Assembly: GCA_964247055.1 (NCBI GenBank) | Contig: OZ176055.1 | Location: forward strand, 1,736,001-1,800,000 | Direction: 5' to 3' | Length of the DNA: 64,000 nucleotides | From: Paragordius varius | Lineage: Eukaryota; Nematomorpha | Shown: positions 37,509 through 55,086 of the stretch, in pieces | Layout of the letters: each line of letters begins with the position of its first letter | Numbering within the stretch: the stretch's first letter is position 1 | Made by a program: the position numbers and the translations under genes | The notes under the pieces: generated by a model | What the model saw: only the letters and a program-made list of their open reading frames with translations | The model's database searches: none | Told to the model about the DNA's origin: nothing

Positions 37509-38893
37509 TACAGTAAAACTGATATTATACGGACAAAATGCAAAAATATAAAGACAAATATTTTTTCACAAAGACAACCTCACTTTTTAAATCATAATTT
37601 ATTTAATACTAGCGTGAATCTCGTGCTGCTACGCAGCCCGAGGAAGTCCTTCGGATGTCTGGGGGGGGGGGGGAGTTCGAATGCTATACATATGATAGAT
37701 ACTCCTTACTCAGCATCTATCATCAAGGAAACGCTTGACTAAAATTTTTGCCTTTTAACAGGCAATACGTGGAATCCATATAGAATTTTTACAGTCTCAT
37801 ACCATGGGCAAAAAAATACAATCAAAAAATTATTTTTGTGGACTTTGTTTTTTTTTTGAAAAAAATGGCATTTTACGGGGGTAGCGGGTAAAAAGAGGGC
37901 CCAAATCAAAAAAGTGAGTCGACTATGTTCAGCGCAATCGAAAATAAGTAAATAAAAATCATATTTGAAATTGAATGGTCCAACACGTTCTCCAAAAAAT
38001 TGACTTAACCCATTTTTCACACGGGGTGGGCCCGAACTGGGGACCTAATTCCAAAAAAGGGCGAAGCTATTGTCGGGGCATTCATTAATGATTAAATTTT
38101 TTCGATGTTTGGATTTGATTGGGCTCACCGGTTTTCCGGAAACAGATCACAAAGTTATATGAAAAATCAGTTTTTAGCGGGTAGCTCCTTACCCAGCAGC
38201 TATCATCAAATAAACGGTAGACTAAAATTTTTGCCTTTTAACAGGGAATACGTGGAATCCATATAGAATTTTTACGGTCTCATACCTAGGGCGAAAAATC
38301 GATTTAAAAAATTATTTTTGTGGACTTTGTTTTTTGAAAAAGGTGGCATTTTACGGGGGGAGCGGGTAAAAAGAGGGCCTAAAAAAAGTGGCTCGGCTAT
38401 GTTCGGCGCAATCGAAAATAAGTAAACAATAATCATATTTGAAATTGAATGGTCCAACACGTTCTCCGGAAAATTGTCTCAAAGACACGATTTTTGTGGA
38501 CTTCTGTTTTTTAAAAAAACCCGTTTTTCATACGGGGTGGGCCCGAACTGGGGGCCTATTTCAAAAAAAGGGCGAAGCTATTGTCGGGACATTTATTAAT
38601 GATTATATTTTTTCGATATTTGGATTTTATTGGGTCTACCGGTTTTCCTATACCAGATCACAAAGCCAGCATTTTCCATTTTTATAAATATATAGATATA
38701 TAGATGACTTATGGTTTTAAATTGCAAAGTATGTATTAATATGTATATCGGTAAAACAATCAATTATATAATTTACAATTGTAACTATAAAGTTTATATG
38801 AGAAAAATTAAGGTTTCAAAAAGTATGGTTGTCTTTTGAAAAAAATATTTGTCTTTATATTTTTATTGCCCGTATAATTCTAATTTTTACTGT
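37509..38893. mobile_element. TACAGT-family MITE split by a Helitron-like insertion, copy 3
   Basis: Left arm 37509-37608 (TACAGTAAAACTGATATTAT...ACGGACAAAATGC); right arm 38697-38893, ending TAATTTTTACTGTA. The Helitron-like copy B fills the gap. The middle part after the insertion runs in the opposite direction to the matching part of copy 2, so a local inversion also took place. Confidence 0.65.
37609..38696 (-). mobile_element. Non-autonomous Helitron-like element, copy B
   Basis: Reverse-orientation relative of 17967-18963. Its 3' end (CTAG, then T) is at 37609-37612 on this strand; its 5' TCTATATATTTATAAA ends at 38696. The hairpin near the 3' end is present (37639-37655), followed by a run of G at about 37661-37673. 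The interior has a tandem duplication of a unit of about 480 bases (37739-38218 and 38219-38690); each unit holds the word GGTCCAACACGTTCTCC. No transposase is coded. Short ORFs in both directions here are repeat by-products. Confidence 0.72.
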
Positions 38894-39409
38894 AATTAAA
38901 CTATCTATTTTAACAATTTTTGCTATTTCGCCAAAAAGAGTTATAGAAATATTATTTTTAATTAAATTATTCGTGAATAGATAGCATCATTTTCAATTAT
39001 AAATTTTGTATTTGGTATTTTCGCGGGCTGCAAAAATTATTTTAGAGGGCCGCGTATTGGATACCCCTGCTCTATTTTACATTCATATTTTTTTTATCAA
39101 AAACATTTTTTATAGTCTCTCGACCTATTTGCAAAACTCTGATTTATTTTATATCCTTTATATATATATATATAATATGAATGCAAAAAATAGTTATATT
39201 TAATTAATTAATTAATATTAAATCTGTAATCTAAAAATCGGACAAATTAAACAAAGTTTTTTTGTAAAAAATAAAACTGAATTAATCATTACGCACCTGG
39301 TTGTTTAGGAATATACTATTTATGTCAAGTGTGTCCAAAAAATTTTTAAGTTATTAGCATGTGAACCAATTATTTTAAGCTCAAATTTTGGGGACCAAGG
39401 ACCTAAAGC
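38894..39409. other. Non-coding stretch with one hAT-like end
   Basis: GGGCCGCGTATTGGATACCC (39050-39069), followed by CTGC, resembles the right terminus of a short hAT element, but a matching left end was not found. A short TA tract lies at 39161-39174. Confidence 0.35.
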
Positions 39410-40097
39410 CGGGGTGTCCCACACAAATGGCTTCGTGAGCTGCATTTCCGAATATGGAATCAACAATGTTATGTTATTTTACGACGATTTCCACATTCTT
39501 TATTAATATTTACATTACACTTAGAGTTAATGGTAACCGCATAATTGGCATAGTTAATATTGTGGATTGCTTTTTACATGTATGTCACGAGCTTAAATGT
39601 ACCTTTGCAAACTCAAGCCATGCAAGCAAGACCCGATTCTGAAGAAACGACTTGCTAATCATTGTCGGACAATGACATCCTGGGAGGCGATATTTGAGCA
39701 GGGCTGGTTACCAATCTTCGACATCTATTTTGCTCCAAGTTGAGACTTAGCTCAGAGCAAGGTCAACAACGGCCATTTATCCCGGGTTAGCGTCCCAGTT
39801 GAAGGTACAACTGAAACATGGTCGCACGAAGGGGTAACAATGATGCTTGTAATGTCTAATTTCTAATATCTCCAAAATTGGTTTACCTTAAAGGCCATAC
39901 TCATTTAGAAGCAAAAGAAGACCCCCTTCCATACCAAAGATAAGAGCTTAAAATTAACTCGACATTTGGCTCGACATAGACCTGTGACATTATTTTGTGG
40001 GTAAGGATCACAAACCTGTTTGTACAGTTATTTGAAGTCAAATTGCTTTTAATACCTAACACGGCGAAATTAACATTCTTTTAAGCTATATATATAT

Positions 40098-40134
<37 letters not shown>

Positions 40135-40521
40135 GTCTATATAGCTTATTAACTACATAAACTTACACTAAGACTCTCAGGAGGCATTTATATGTAGATA
40201 CTAACGTCAACCCCAACCTCCGATGTGTCTCCCAGCTCTGAAGCTCAATGCTTTACGGGTGGGAATGCCTTAACGGTAGGTAGCTGACGATCTCACGACG
40301 CTACACCCTTTGCTTGTTTACTTGTTTACAAATACTGTTTTAGATTTCAAACATTAGACTGTAGTAAAAACTACTATTTATTTTTAACAATTGTTGCTAT
40401 TTCATTGCCGAGGTTAGGAAAGACTTATCTGGAGGAAAATTTTCATAGAAAATTAATTTTACATAGATCTTGAAATTTTGTATTTAAAATTTCGTGCGGG
40501 TTCGCAGTGTTATACACTCCT
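39410..40521. mobile_element. Possible non-autonomous hAT-type element
   Basis: CGGGGTGTCCCACAC at the left and GTTATACACTCCTG at the right are roughly inverted and of hAT style. The interior (39600-40330) is clearly GC-richer than its surroundings and includes a TA microsatellite at about 40089-40134, but no coding match was found. The borders are uncertain. Confidence 0.35.
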
Positions 40522-41289
40522 GATCTAAAGGTTAAATATTAATTTAACCTGGCCCATCTATAAACTATATCAAAAACTAAAATAATATAAAAATTTATTA
40601 AAATAATTCATGTGTACAAATAAGAATGGAAATAATTGGAAGAAGTGTGCTATTCATATTAATATAATATTTGCAACATAAAATAATCTATATATAATGA
40701 AAATATGTATAACAAAATATCCCTAATATTATATATTGAGTACAGATATAAATGTATGAGTATTTTATTGTTCAAGTGTGGTTTTATTTTCTACTCTAAA
40801 TTAAAAGATTAAAATAATGTCTAAAAGGGATACAAAATGAATTTGAGTTTAGTTATCACACTTTACCATAATCACAAATTATCACATATAAGGCAGTCAC
40901 CTCAGAAAACGACTGTTTTAATGAGGTTTAATAATATCACCCACTTTTTTTTTTCATAAATACAATATAAGGAATGTAGGCCAAGATGTGTGCGTTATAT
41001 TCTATGGATTTTGACATTGAAGATATGTTAGATTGAAATTGCTTGCATGGATGTGTAGTTTGCTTAAACAAAAAAATATCTAAAAAGCGCACCATTATGT
41101 GGGAGAATCTCCATTGGAAGGACTTCTAAGATAAATGAGAAAAAAAAGTAAATTAGAATGAAAGAACGTTATTAAACTTTGTGGAGGCATGAAAAACAAA
41201 ATATATTGTAATCCCTTAGTAATACAGTTAAGGGTCGAAAAAAATTATTATAACATGAATATAGATGATATATTAGCCAATTAAAAATC
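40522..41289. other. Non-coding stretch
   Basis: AT-rich; no feature recognised. Confidence 0.35.
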
Positions 41290-41765
41290 TTTAAGGGGAT
41301 TGAGATTGATTCATAGGTAATATGGGAGATAGTGTTGAAAAAAATTTAAGCGGCAATTCCAAAATTACACTAATGCTCCCATAACAATGTCTAACCTTGG
41401 TAAATTACAAAACTCTGAATATAAAATACTCAAAACAATCCTTATCCTAAAATCTATAACTAATCAATTCGATCCCTATATAATCCTCAAAATCACTATT
41501 GACCTCTGAGATAAAAAACTAAAATGGGCTGGTCAAATCCATCGTAGACCGCTAGATAATTATATACATATAATGATGTACTACTCCACAACTAGTTCTT
41601 GAAAACATGGCAGACCCTTCAAAAGCTGGCTCAGTACTATTCATGAAGACCTTACTGAGGCCAAACTAAAAATAGAAGGTGCAAAAAATTAAAGCAATTG
41701 GAAAACATCAATAAATACTCATTTAAAAGCAGCTACCTTCGACTCTGAGGACAAACAGCTTTGAT
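41290..41765 (+). mobile_element. LINE fragment, C-terminal end of a reverse transcriptase ORF
   Basis: Translation gives KLKWAGQIHRRPLDNY, then KHGRPFKSWLSTIHEDLTEA and NWKTSINTHLKAATFD. This is the tail found after the reverse transcriptase in RTE/Dong-like LINEs (LRWAGH... RGRPKKRW...D). Two in-frame stops are present, so it is dead. It lies upstream of the endonuclease piece at 42930, the wrong order for one element, so these are two insertions. Confidence 0.6.
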
Positions 41766-41989
41766 GATAATATATTGATTTTATTTTAATGATTGTTTAT
41801 ATAACTATTTGATATCAAAAATTATATATATATATATATACCTGATAAATGCTGAATATAGCGGTGAAGCTTGATTAATAAGCAGGGGAGGTTTTGTCCA
41901 TTTAAAAGCATCCATAATATAATTGTGAAGAGCAACTAAAAGATATATGTATTTTACATAGGAGTTTTGCACAATAAAAATTTAGTTTA

Positions 41990-42170
41990 ATAGCGTAACA
42001 CTGTTGCAAAAATTTTTTGAATAAAATAATTTTTTAATGAGATAACTTATGACCAGCGAAATCATTTGCCGTAATATTTTTTATTTATCTACGACTTAGT
42101 TTTTGAAATATTGAGAGAAAATCAAAATTGGGCAAAAAGTAAAAATTAAGGAAAATTAAAAAAATATTAG
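41990..42170. repeat. Arm 1 of an inverted repeat around a LINE fragment
   Basis: Reverse complement of 43812-43935 with moderate divergence (shared: CTTTTTGCCCAATTTTGATT / CTTTTTGCCCGATTTTGATT). The two arms bracket 42171-43811. Confidence 0.55.
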
Positions 42171-42929
42171 AACTAGAGATATTATTTATTATTTTATCAG
42201 ATATTTACAAGTTTAAATGGTCAAAAATCATATAGTTAGGGTTTGTATACAAACTCATTTCACAAGATGGCGTTTTTTAATTAAAAAACAATTTTTTATG
42301 AAACTATATTAAAATAATTTTTATATTGTTTACCAGCTAAACTCACCATTAAAATTTTAACATTTATATTCTATTCAATAAAAAAACTTAATTTTCAAAA
42401 TAAAATTTTTTTTTATTTTTTGTCATCTGGTTTATGAGTGTTAAAAAATTTACTGTTTTATTTTGGAATCTTACATGAGCTGGAATTAAGTATAAAAATA
42501 TAATTTACAAGTAGTGAAATATAAACCATAAATCCGTATATATCCTAGTAAAAATATTAATTTGTGTTAAAACAAACTTGTTACAAGTAGAGGATTGTTG
42601 GTTAAGATTTTACTACTTTTGAATCCTATTTTGCATAAATTATATGCTTTATAATGCCAACTCTAAAATTCCAGTGGCGACTTTAATATTCAAATTCCTT
42701 GATTTTAGTGTTTGAACCATTGAAAGATTTGATAGATTAATATAACGGGAATGAAGATGGAGAGAAGTTAAAATTACAATATTTAAGGTAAAAATACGAA
42801 TTCATCAGCTGTATTTTTACAGATTGTGTGTAAATTCCATATACTTTAAATGTAGACAATTTTTAGGGCCCGTCAAAGTGATTATGTAATGCTAAAAATT
42901 ATAATCGATAATATTATAATCAAGTTTTT

Positions 42930-43800
42930 TAAATGTTTTAGGTTTTTGGGTAATTGGAATTTGATGCAAAGTTTAACAACTAAAAGGTTGATACAACATC
43001 GACATATACTCGGTGTATCTGAAACACATGTTCCTTCTAATGGCATCTTAGAATTCGAAAATCACACACTACTATTTTATTTAGGACACAACACTCTCAA
43101 ATACAATGGTACAGGTATCATATAATGAACAAGAAATTAGCAAATTTATCCGACATCATGCACAATCCTATTAATGAATGTATGATATCAATACGGATTC
43201 AAACTACACCTCAGCCCATAATAATCTTCCAAATCTATGCTCCAACCAGTTCATACAGCGACGACAAATGTGAAACGTTTTACAATGAGCTAGAAACAGG
43301 AATAAAGCGAGTACCAAATAGAGATATTTCATTTCTCCTTGGTAATTTTCATAATATTATTGGTAAGGATAACACATTCCCTGTTACAGGAGGCAAAGGA
43401 CTGAGATCAAAAAATGACAGAGGCGATCGACTTATCGAATTTTGTCAAAATCATATATTTTTATAGCAAACACCTTTTTAAACCAATCCAAAAGTCGTCT
43501 CTCCACATCACCTTCACCTTGAAATTGATTTTATAATTGGTATGAAAAAATATTAAAATTTATTCCAAAACGTTAAATGTTACCCTGGCTCTGAATTCTA
43601 CTGTGATAAACATTTAAGTTCCTAAACTGTGCATCACCATCTACCCAAGAAACCTAAATTCGTAAAAAAGATTATTATACTATCGATAATAATTTTAGCA
43701 TTACATTACATAATGGCTTTGGTAGTCTAGAAGACCCAAAAAATTGTCAAAACATTGAAAGTATATGGGATTCAGTACTCACAATCTGAAAAAATATAGC
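42930..43800 (+). mobile_element. LINE fragment, apurinic-type endonuclease domain
   Basis: Open pieces 42940-43125 and 43125-43466 match the endonuclease of RTE-like LINEs in order: LGVSETHV, YAPTSSYSDDKCETFYNEL, ISFLLGNFHNIIGK and NDRGDRLIEFCQNH. A frame change joins the two pieces, and later stops follow. In the YAPT...GNFH block the catalytic Asp expected in GDFN reads GNFH. The reverse transcriptase is missing. Confidence 0.65.
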
Positions 43801-43811
43801 CGATGAGTAAT

Positions 43812-43935
43812 TATCCCTAATTTTCACTTTTTGCCCGATTTTGATTTAAATTAAATATTTCAAAAATTAGGTCGTAAACAAATATTGCGGCATATGAATT
43901 CGCCTGTCATAAGCTGCTTCATGAAAAAAATTAAC
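43812..43935. repeat. Arm 2 of an inverted repeat around a LINE fragment
   Basis: Partner of 41990-42170, reversed; includes GTCATAAGCTGCTTCATG matching the reverse complement of CATTAAAAAATT...AGTTATGACC at arm 1. Confidence 0.5.
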
Positions 43936-44168
43936 CCTCTTTTTTGCACGTTCAATACATAGGTCTATATTACAAGAAATAATTGAAAGATTTAAAAATC
44001 ATTTTTAACCTGTAATTAAATATTATTGAATCTTATAACCAAGATTTTAAACTCTAAATTTTTCGGATTAAACCATAAATTAACGAAAATATACACATTT
44101 AGACAAATTATTACTTTTATTTAAAGTTCACTTTATCAAAGTTTTATTTTAATTTAACTGAATCTATA

Positions 44169-44449
44169 TACAGTAACTGAAATTATACAGATAAAGCGTA
44201 AAAACATAAATATTATTTTGAAGATAATCCCATACAATCTTAATTTTTCCTGTATAAATTATTCAACTACAATTGTAAAATAAATAATTAATCGTGTCAC
44301 CAATATACAGCTCTTCTAAATACTTACTTTGTTTTGCGATTAATAGTAATGAATTATATTTGAAAAAAAAAATAAGTTTAAAAAGGACAGCAGTCTTTAA
44401 AAACATATATGTTTTTGTATTTCCCTTTTGTCAATTCATACTATATTCA
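44169..44449. mobile_element. TACAGT-family MITE, copy 4, next to the kinase stop codon
   Basis: Begins TACAGTAACTGAAATTATAC; interior has GTCACCAATATACAG shared with copies 1 and 2. The right end is decayed (CTTTTGTCAATTCATAC). It lies 10 bases beyond the kinase stop, so it may supply the 3' UTR. Confidence 0.55.
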
Positions 44450-44458
44450 AATTCCCAA

Positions 44459-49868
<5,410 letters not shown>

Positions 49869-50548
49869 GACGACAAAATCCAATTTTTAAAAACTAAAAT
49901 CACGCTCTCTTCGTAACTGAACGCATGTTTTTGATGAATGTAAGCACATACTAATTTACTATAGAAAATAAATACGATACAATAAATAGGACTATTTAAA
50001 ATATTTTCACACATAATATATATAAGCTATGTTATTTGAGATCTTTAATGTTTAAAATAAAAAGTACATTTTAAATTCATAACAATGCGCTTTATAATAT
50101 AAAGCAAAAAATTTATTCTGATAATATATGTTCTGATTAAATAAATCCGATTTCTGTTGCATTAGGTTTTGGCTTTATGAAGGATATGAAAGTTGTTATC
50201 TTTTTGGGGGAAGATGCTCTATATCAGATAGTGGCAAAATCCTATTTTGCTAAATAATATTTTTGGTCAGGGCTAAATGCTGGATTGAAAAAATATCACT
50301 AAAACTAAACTATATATAAATAGTAATACAATATTTCCTATAATTCAAAATTTTAAATGCCATAGGGAACGTTTAAAACGGGCGAGGGTTATTAAAATAT
50401 ATGAAAGATAACGATATAAGAATTCAAATATCTGCTATATTAATGCATCAAAATACCCCAAAAACAAATATTTTTTAAAAAATTTCATTATATTAAATTT
50501 TGTTTTAGAGATTTTCATAATGTTTGTTTTACAAAAAAACGTATTAAC
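49869..50548. other. Kinase upstream region
   Basis: Between the kinase start and a hAT element; AT-rich and without exon-like signal. It should contain the promoter unless further 5' exons lie beyond. Confidence 0.35.
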
Positions 50549-52821
50549 CAGTGGTATTCCCCAAAAAAATTTGACGGGCCAAATAATATATATATTTTTT
50601 CGAGGGCCATAAACCTTATATGGCAAATATTCCATAGCTATATGACACGTATGCACTTAATACTCTCAGCACATTAAATTTTTTGCGGATCGCATAAAAA
50701 GCTATTCGTTTTGCACCATTTATAAAAAATTAAAATATTTTAAACATATTTGGTATTAACCAAATATTTTTGACAAATTTTGTATTATCTCATGATAGGC
50801 CCACCTTAATACGTCGTCCAATTATTATCGGTTAACGATTTCTGTATGTATTCTTCACATACTTTATATTTTAATATGCCGTCCACTCGTAAGTTGATGG
50901 AAAAACAGTTGAGATTACTTGACCAATTTTTTTAATTATATCATTTGGCACATCTTGCAAACTCTGCATATCTTTCTTTTATACGATTCCTATAATTTAG
51001 CCTCTAAATTGGTTACATTTCTAAAAACGAATTCTTCAATGATATGCACCTGATAAAAACCGAAATTCTCTATTGTATATAATATTGTATATATTCATAT
51101 GCCATGGATTTTCAACCAGGCAATTTTTAATAATTCTCAATTCCTGAATTTCATTTTATTAAATAAAAATGTTTAAATGAATGTCTAGTATCAAATTAAT
51201 CTCCGCGGTAAATTGCATATTTTTTCGTAAATCGTTTTGAGTGTTGGAAAATATAGGAGTGTTTTATCCATAAAATCTACTTTATATTAAAACAAATATT
51301 TTAGCAAATTGGGTTATTATTTTACTCCCTTTAAGACTTGTATTAAAAATACTAAGTTTATAAATAATGTCGTAAAGGTAGGCTACCCACCATTTATCAC
51401 TATTAATTTCCTCGTCAAACTTCTGTTACCTTTATAAATAATAGAATTTCATGTTTAAAACAAAAAATTTAATTAAAACTTTGCTAAGGCTTAGCCATCT
51501 CACAGCGGTGTAGAAAAGAATATCATCAAGCTTAATGTGGTTATCTTTCAGAAGGTTTTTGAATTTACGGCGGTTGAATTCTCCACCACGGATGTGGTTA
51601 ATTATATCCAGAACCGTTTAATTCCTGAATTGAGGGATTCAACTTTTACATGCGAAACCAAGTTTTGCTGATGAATTAAGCAGTGAAAGCATAAAATATA
51701 TGCAAATTATATTTGTTTTTCAAAGGAATAAATTCCTTGTTTATTCGAATCAAAGGGACAGCCTGTGAAGATCGAAACCAATTTTTTCATAGATATATCA
51801 TTATTATCGAGAAATGTAAGAACTATTTTGAGATGAACTTCCTTTCGTGGTTTTATTCATTGGTAACAATTTTAAAGATTCCTCGTTAATTTGTCATATA
51901 TGGCAAATAACAACATTTTTATTTAAAGCGACAAATTTTTTTCTTCCCATTCTTTTTTTAAAGGAGCGATTTTCATCGGATAATTTACGTTTTTATTATA
52001 TGTCATCATTTAAATTTATGTTACAATTCTGTGTAAATTTTTTCAAAAGAGTAGGAATATAATTCAAACTATGCTATAAAAACACAGGTCGAAATTTAAT
52101 GATGTTGATTTATAAAATATTTTAAGGGAATGAGTTCTGAAATGCAGGATAGCAATGAAAAGAATATCATATGCAACTTGGGTGACTTACTTAAATAAAA
52201 AAAGGAATTCAATAAAAATTTTAAAAGAGAAAAGAAAATAGAATACAGAGAAACAGAAACAACGTGTGCCAAAATTGATTCATTTTAATGTACGGAGATT
52301 ATTCTACATTTCAAATTGGGTAAAAAATCAAAAATACCAAAATTCAATCTAGAGAAAATAAATTATTACTAAATAAGCGAAATCCGTTTGTGTGTATTCT
52401 AAATATCAATAAAAAAATAATTTAAGAATTATATGATCATATGGCAATTTTGAAGCACTCTAAGGGCCGCAATGAGTAATAAAAAATGATGCAGGATAGC
52501 AATGAAAAGAATATGTATATGCAGGGTGAAAGGCTTGCTTAAATACAGAAAGGGAATTAAATAAAAATTTTAAAATAGAAAAGAAAATAGAACACAGAGA
52601 AACAGAAACAACGTGTACCAAATGAAATCATTTTAATGAACAAAAATCTTCCCACAATTCAAATCAAATAAAAAATCAAAATTACCAAAATTAATCTAAA
52701 GAAAATTAATTAATACTAAATAAGCGAAAATCCGTTTGTGTGTATTCTAAATATCAATAAAAATTATATGATCATAGGGCAATTTTAAAGCACCCTTAGG
52801 GCCGCGGTTTGAGCACCACTG
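50549..52821 (-). mobile_element. hAT transposon relic (GTF2IRD2/ZBED5-like transposase)
   Basis: Ends CAGTGGT (50549) and ACCACTG (52821) are inverted. On the minus strand the transposase is recognisable from about 52000 down to about 50780: KRKLSDENRSFKKEW near the N-terminus, a KLVSIFT segment then the ...DG-like region, HCLIHQQNLVSHVK-like sequence, FKNLLKDNHIKLDDILFYT then AVRWLS, and ISTVFPSTYE with NTYRNR near the C-terminus. Many frame changes and stops make it dead. The flanking 8-mers are only partly alike, so no firm target duplication is claimed. Confidence 0.68.
52142..52815. repeat. Tandem duplication inside the hAT relic
   Basis: Two copies of a unit of about 330-350 bases (52142-52490 and 52491-52815), each starting ATGCAGGATAGCAATGAAAA and containing ACAGAGAAACAGAAACAACG. 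They lie between the transposase start and the terminal repeat. Confidence 0.75.
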
Positions 52822-52939
52822 GTTTAACACATGAAATATTATAAAAACATCTTTTCAATATATTTTGTTTAGATTTTCGATTTAATTGCATATAAGTGTG
52901 TATGCTAAAAATATTTATGCAACAATTCATTACCTTTTG

Positions 52940-53290
52940 GGATTTTACATCCCAGTGCCATTTAAATTTTTTATATCTTAGAAGTATTTAAGGTTTTAAG
53001 ACGAATTTAAAAATATGCTTTCTTTAGTAGGTATATAAATCTATATTATAATTAAAAAATGTATATTAACTTTAAGTAGCTTTCAAGCTACATTTAACAA
53101 GTAAAAACTCGATATATTTTCATTTTAATATCAGCGGTTCGTTTCAACCCTGTTTTGAAGTTGTCCCAATTTTAGACTCTAGAAGTATCAAAACGGTTAA
53201 AAATATAAGGTTTATTACTGAATGCTATTTAAACTTTTACTAATATAACTTTCAAAACAGTGAAGAGCTCTGGGATATAAAACCACTAAA
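52940..53290. repeat. Dispersed repeat shared with 12880-13395
   Basis: Same ordered blocks as the other copy (AAATATGCTTTCTTTAG, TTTTAATATCAGCGG). Sits directly after the hAT relic here, and next to a hAT-like word in the other copy. Confidence 0.5.
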
Positions 53291-53899
53291 TGTAAACTAA
53301 GACAAAAAAATAATGGAGTGTTACAAAAAACATATTTGCTGGTAAAATATTACCTGAAAGCTTTCGGAAGTTAATTAGCATTTTCCAACCATAATAGACA
53401 TCTATTGGCCTGTTGTATTTAAAAAAAATTATATTAACAAAGGGCGACAAAAAAGTTTGTATAAGAAAGTCATTACCACGTTTGTGGTAACTGTTCCATA
53501 TCAGAAAACGCAAAATTAATGGACATTTCTATATATTTTATAAAAGCCAAAGGTTCTATTCCAAGTAACACTAATATACACTGAAGCCGAAATCGGAGGT
53601 ATAAAAAAATATTCTGTTGAAAAATATTTATTCTGAAATGAAATTAATTCAATCATGGTGGTTTAGGTCCTTACGAGTAATATAATATAAGACAGCAATT
53701 TACACTTTTTTAGTAAGTCCTCTCTCTATATCAGAAAAGAACACAATTTGTGCACATTTTTTTAAATCAAATTTTTTTAATATTAATTCCAAAAAATATC
53801 ATAGACTACATATACAAACAAAAGAATTTTTTTAAAAAATTTAATTTTTAAATGTAACCCTAAAAGTCCCAAATTTTTTCGCTCTTCTAAAATATTGGT
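53291..53899. other. Non-coding stretch
   Basis: AT-rich. The minus ORF at 53513-53286 has no support. Nothing recognised. Confidence 0.3.
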
Positions 53900-55086
53900 T
53901 CTCTTAAAATCAACGCAAAAATGCCAAGACTCGATATATATAAATCTAGACTTAATTTTGACATAAAAAAATATTTTTTAATTTTTAGCAAAATTGCGCA
54001 CTATTTGTGCTGAAAACGGTTTAAAAACGCTTTTAAATGTAAAAATAGTTTCAGCATAATTTGATGATGAACCTTTCAGAAACTTTATTTAAAGGTTCGT
54101 TTACTCTGATATTCTGCTGTTTGTAAAAAAAACACATATTGAGTATAAATTTGAAGAGGAAATTTTAATTAAATCTGAGATAATAAAAATGTTCAGCACC
54201 ATTTATAGAAAAAGTGTTTATATAATATTTTTAAGTGCTATTATACCGTTTCCATGATGTCTCAAAGTAGTATGCCTTAACAAAATTTTGCTAAAAATTA
54301 AATTTTTAAAAAGTATGCATTTTAAAAAATATTTTTAGTTAATATCAAAATTTATTATATATTTAAAATTTAGATTCCGCGATCCCGGCCGGCATTTTAG
54401 CATTTATTTTAAAAGAAGTAGCCCATTTTAGAAGAGAGAAAAATTTGAGATTTTTGGTGCCCAAAAGTTATTTTTTAAAAAAAATATTGGTTTGTTTTTT
54501 AGTATATGATATATTTTAGTGATATTTTTTGGAATGAAGCCTTTAGCTTTCACCAAAAAATTTTTTTTTTAAAAAATGTGCATGTGCCATTTTCTGTTAT
54601 GGAGCACCTACCACAAAAGTGTAACTAACTTTACACTCGCAAGGACCAAAACCTCCATGATAATCCTGATAAATTTCCCATTTTTGTGGACATTGTGTTA
54701 GGGGCCTTATATTTAAAAGTTTATATTAATATCGATGCTGTTTACATAGTTTGTAAATATAAAGATTATTTTTGTATTGAACCTATTCGCTTTCGCCAAA
54801 AATCTTTGTTTATAAGAATGTCCTCTAATTTTGCCATTTTCTGGATGAAGTACCCACAAAAGGGTTAAATTTCTTAGATTCCTCGTAAGGCCAAAAATCA
54901 AAACCACCAGAATCCTGATCCTATCTATCACAATAATATTTCAGATATTTTTTGTGTGTACTGTGTTTATTAATTGTTATCGCGCAATTCGGGCAATTTT
55001 GCGTTTAGTTTATGAAAACTAGCCCATTTTAGATGATTTAAAAATTTTAATACTTTCGGAGCCCAGGTCTAAAAAATTATGGATTT
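53900..55086. repeat. Tandemly repeated stretch of the TATCGCGCAAT family
   Basis: Key phrases recur: GCCATTTTCTG at 54591 and 54834; AGCCCATTTTAGA at 54420 and 55022; CGCAAGGACC/CGTAAGGCC near 54640 and 54885; AATCCTGAT near 54662 and 54913. Spacing differs between motifs, so the array is degenerate. The family is also seen at 26820-27110 and 35720-36030. Confidence 0.5.

Noticed and set aside
37739-38687. Several ORFs on both strands
   Set aside because: Products of the duplicated unit inside Helitron-like copy B; no protein family.
39600-40330. GC-richer block considered as a gene or rRNA fragment
   Set aside because: No long ORF, no splice-consistent exon and no rRNA core sequence recognised; best explained as the interior of a non-autonomous element.
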